DNA from: Candidatus Ligilactobacillus avistercoris
Lineage (GTDB): Bacteria; Bacillota; Bacilli; Lactobacillales; Lactobacillaceae
Reading direction: 5' to 3'
DNA length: 36,100 nucleotides
Assembly: GCA_019119415.1 (NCBI GenBank)
Contig: DWXB01000004.1
Coordinates: 1-36,100, forward strand
Below, piece after piece: positions 34,890-36,100 of this stretch; the first letter of the stretch is position 1; every line of letters starts with the position of its first letter. A program made the translations under genes and the position numbers. The notes beneath the pieces are model-generated. The model ran no database searches. It was not told the origin of the DNA and saw only the letters and a list, made by a program, of their open reading frames with translations.

Positions 34890-36100
34890 TTACCGGTTCT
34901 TTCCGTCGTTTCGCTTGTTGGACTTAATTCCCAGCGAACTGAGAACCCCTGCAACCGCCAGGAGAACCAGTCCCCACAGTCCGTTCGTCTGGCTGTCACC
35001 GGTATCCGGCAACTGCATGGCGCCCTTGTTAGCGCCCTGACTTGAGGCGTGTGAACTATTCTCTTCGGCAGCCAGTCCCTGCGGGTGCGTTTCAGCGGCA
35101 ACCGGCGCTGCACTGTACTTGACAGTCACCGTCGTGTCACCCGTTGTTGCCGTCACAGCCATTGCCGGAACGGTGAGTTCGGCTGGCGTGTATCCGGCAA
35201 CCGTTGGCACCGTTACCGGGGCAAACGTTGCGCTTCCGTCGGCAATCCACGGACCGTACGTAATCTTGCCCGTGACGTCGTTCTTCGTGGCCGTCCGGTG
35301 GAACGTAACTGTTTGGGTCACCGTTGGAGCAAGCTGTTGGCCGTTTGGTCCAACGAAGGTGATGACCCGCTTAACCGTATGCGTTAAGTCAAGGTGCTGC
35401 GGGTTATCCGTTGCCGTGTACGTTGTCGTCCCCTCTTTCAGGTGCACTACGAAGTGCTGAACCGTGTTCGGTTGATCGAACCGCACACCGCCAGTCGGGT
35501 AGTCGCTGTTAACCAGCTTGTAACCCTGTGCTTCGTACTGCTTAACCTGCTTTTCTGGGTCGTAAGCGCTCGTCGTCCCAAACTTACCGTGTAGCGTGAC
35601 CGTCTTCAACGGCTTGCCGGTTGTGTCATCAACGTACGTGACCGTTGCCCGTTCGGTATCAGCCCCATAGATGACCGTGACCGTTTTATCAGCCGTCCCC
35701 GCGGCGACGTTATCAACCTCCGGCACAACGCTGACGTTCGGGTTGTACCCGGAAATCTTCGGCGACTTAACCGGTGCGAAGTCGTCCTTACCAACCGCCT
35801 TCCACGGACTGTACGTGACCTTCCCCGTTACGTGGTCGAGGGATGCCGTCCGCGTGAACTTAATCGTTTCGGTCTTGGCGTTAGCCGCCTTCTTCCCGTT
35901 CGTGTATTGGTAAATGATCTTCCGGATAACCGTATCGGTCAGGTTCTTGATCTTATCAGCATTACTTGTCGGACTGTCCGTCGTAATGTTGTGCACCAGC
36001 TTGATCGTGTACGTGTACGTCGGGCCGTTCCCGTCCTTGTTGAACGTGATGCCCCCGCTCGGGAAGTCACTCGACTCCAGCTTGTACCCTTCGTCTTCGT
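34890..36100 (-). CDS. Mucus-binding (Mub/MucBP) repeat surface protein, C-terminal part
   Basis: Partial: the frame is open to the window edge, with no start inside; translation of the edge reads EDEGYKLESSDFPSGGITF. About 403 residues are visible. They contain two copies of a unit: GYKL(E/V)(S/N)SD(F/Y)P(S/T)GG, then a segment with TxTVxRxIxY/F, TGKxTYxPW, FAPV and GY(N/T)P, ending VTVxY, as in Mub repeats of lactobacilli; between them lies a MucBP-type segment (TVTYVDDTTGKPLKTVTLHG). The C-terminus has LPDTG, a hydrophobic helix and NKRNDGKNR, so the protein is sortase-anchored. Family role: binding mucin glycans and immunoglobulin. The GTG near 35996 is an internal valine, not a start. 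Confidence 0.88.
   Translation of the reverse strand, partial: EDEGYKLESSDFPSGGITFNKDGNGPTYTYTIKLVHNITTDSPTSNADKIKNLTDTVIRKIIYQYTNGKKAANAKTETIKFTRTASLDHVTGKVTYSPWKAVGKDDFAPVKSPKISGYNPNVSVVPEVDNVAAGTADKTVTVIYGADTERATVTYVDDTTGKPLKTVTLHGKFGTTSAYDPEKQVKQYEAQGYKLVNSDYPTGGVRFDQPNTVQHFVVHLKEGTTTYTATDNPQHLDLTHTVKRVITFVGPNGQQLAPTVTQTVTFHRTATKNDVTGKITYGPWIADGSATFAPVTVPTVAGYTPAELTVPAMAVTATTGDTTVTVKYSAAPVAAETHPQGLAAEENSSHASSQGANKGAMQLPDTGDSQTNGLWGLVLLAVAGVLSSLGIKSNKRNDGKNR

Noticed and set aside
35996-36100. Treating the Mub-like gene as starting at 35996
   Set aside because: The frame stays open to the window edge and encodes another repeat unit, so the GTG is an internal valine codon.

Overview
The window is a chromosomal segment of a Gram-positive lactic acid bacterium. 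Gene content and order (str, S10-spc-alpha and ecf-truA-rplM-rpsI blocks), r-protein forms (S14 with CxxC pairs, L31 without cysteines), the murA2-rho-rpmE arrangement and LPXTG surface proteins rich in serine point to Lactobacillaceae. The roughly 50% GC coding DNA would fit a Limosilactobacillus-like species, but the species is an inference.

Layout, left to right; every gene except one is on the minus strand, so transcription runs from high to low coordinates. 175-1548 is an organophosphate:phosphate antiporter-type MFS transporter with its own promoter and terminator. 1702-5948 is ecfA1-ecfA2-ecfT-truA-rplM-rpsI (vitamin-uptake energising module, tRNA pseudouridine synthase, L13 and S9), with a probable L13 leader between truA and rplM. 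6184-9681 is the distal spc/alpha block: adk-infA-rpmJ-rpsM-rpsK-rpoA-rplQ. 9855-12537 is a foreign-looking cassette: a frameshifted small type VII partner, a helical partner, an LXG toxin-like protein and a membrane-anchored putative immunity protein. 12715-23167 is the S10-spc block from rpsJ to secY. 23476-26394 is murA-rho-rpmE (L31 type B). 26616-29725 is the str operon rpsL-rpsG-fusA. 29999-30691 (plus strand) is a prepilin peptidase of the ComC type. 30773-36100 holds three sortase-anchored surface proteins: two paralogous thioester-domain-like adhesins and the C-terminal part of a mucus-binding (Mub) repeat protein that runs off the window.

The most notable region is the LXG cassette, which separates secY from adk, two genes normally adjacent in a highly conserved ribosomal operon. 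A strong terminator follows secY, a near-consensus promoter starts the cassette, and a separate promoter precedes adk, so the housekeeping operon appears to have been split into independent units. The first cassette gene, predicted to be needed for toxin export, carries what looks like a single-base deletion, while toxin and immunity genes are intact and coupled by TAATG overlaps. No type VII secretion machinery is in the window.

Other points worth a second look: a MurA whose catalytic cysteine is aspartate (expected to be fosfomycin-insensitive); a thioester-domain adhesin whose cysteine position is serine while the partner glutamine is kept; an ecfA2 whose conserved N-terminus is encoded but has no ATG, GTG or TTG start; an intrinsic terminator overlapping a TATAAT box between rpsG and fusA; and several structured leaders. 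I saw no tRNA, rRNA, CRISPR array or insertion sequence.
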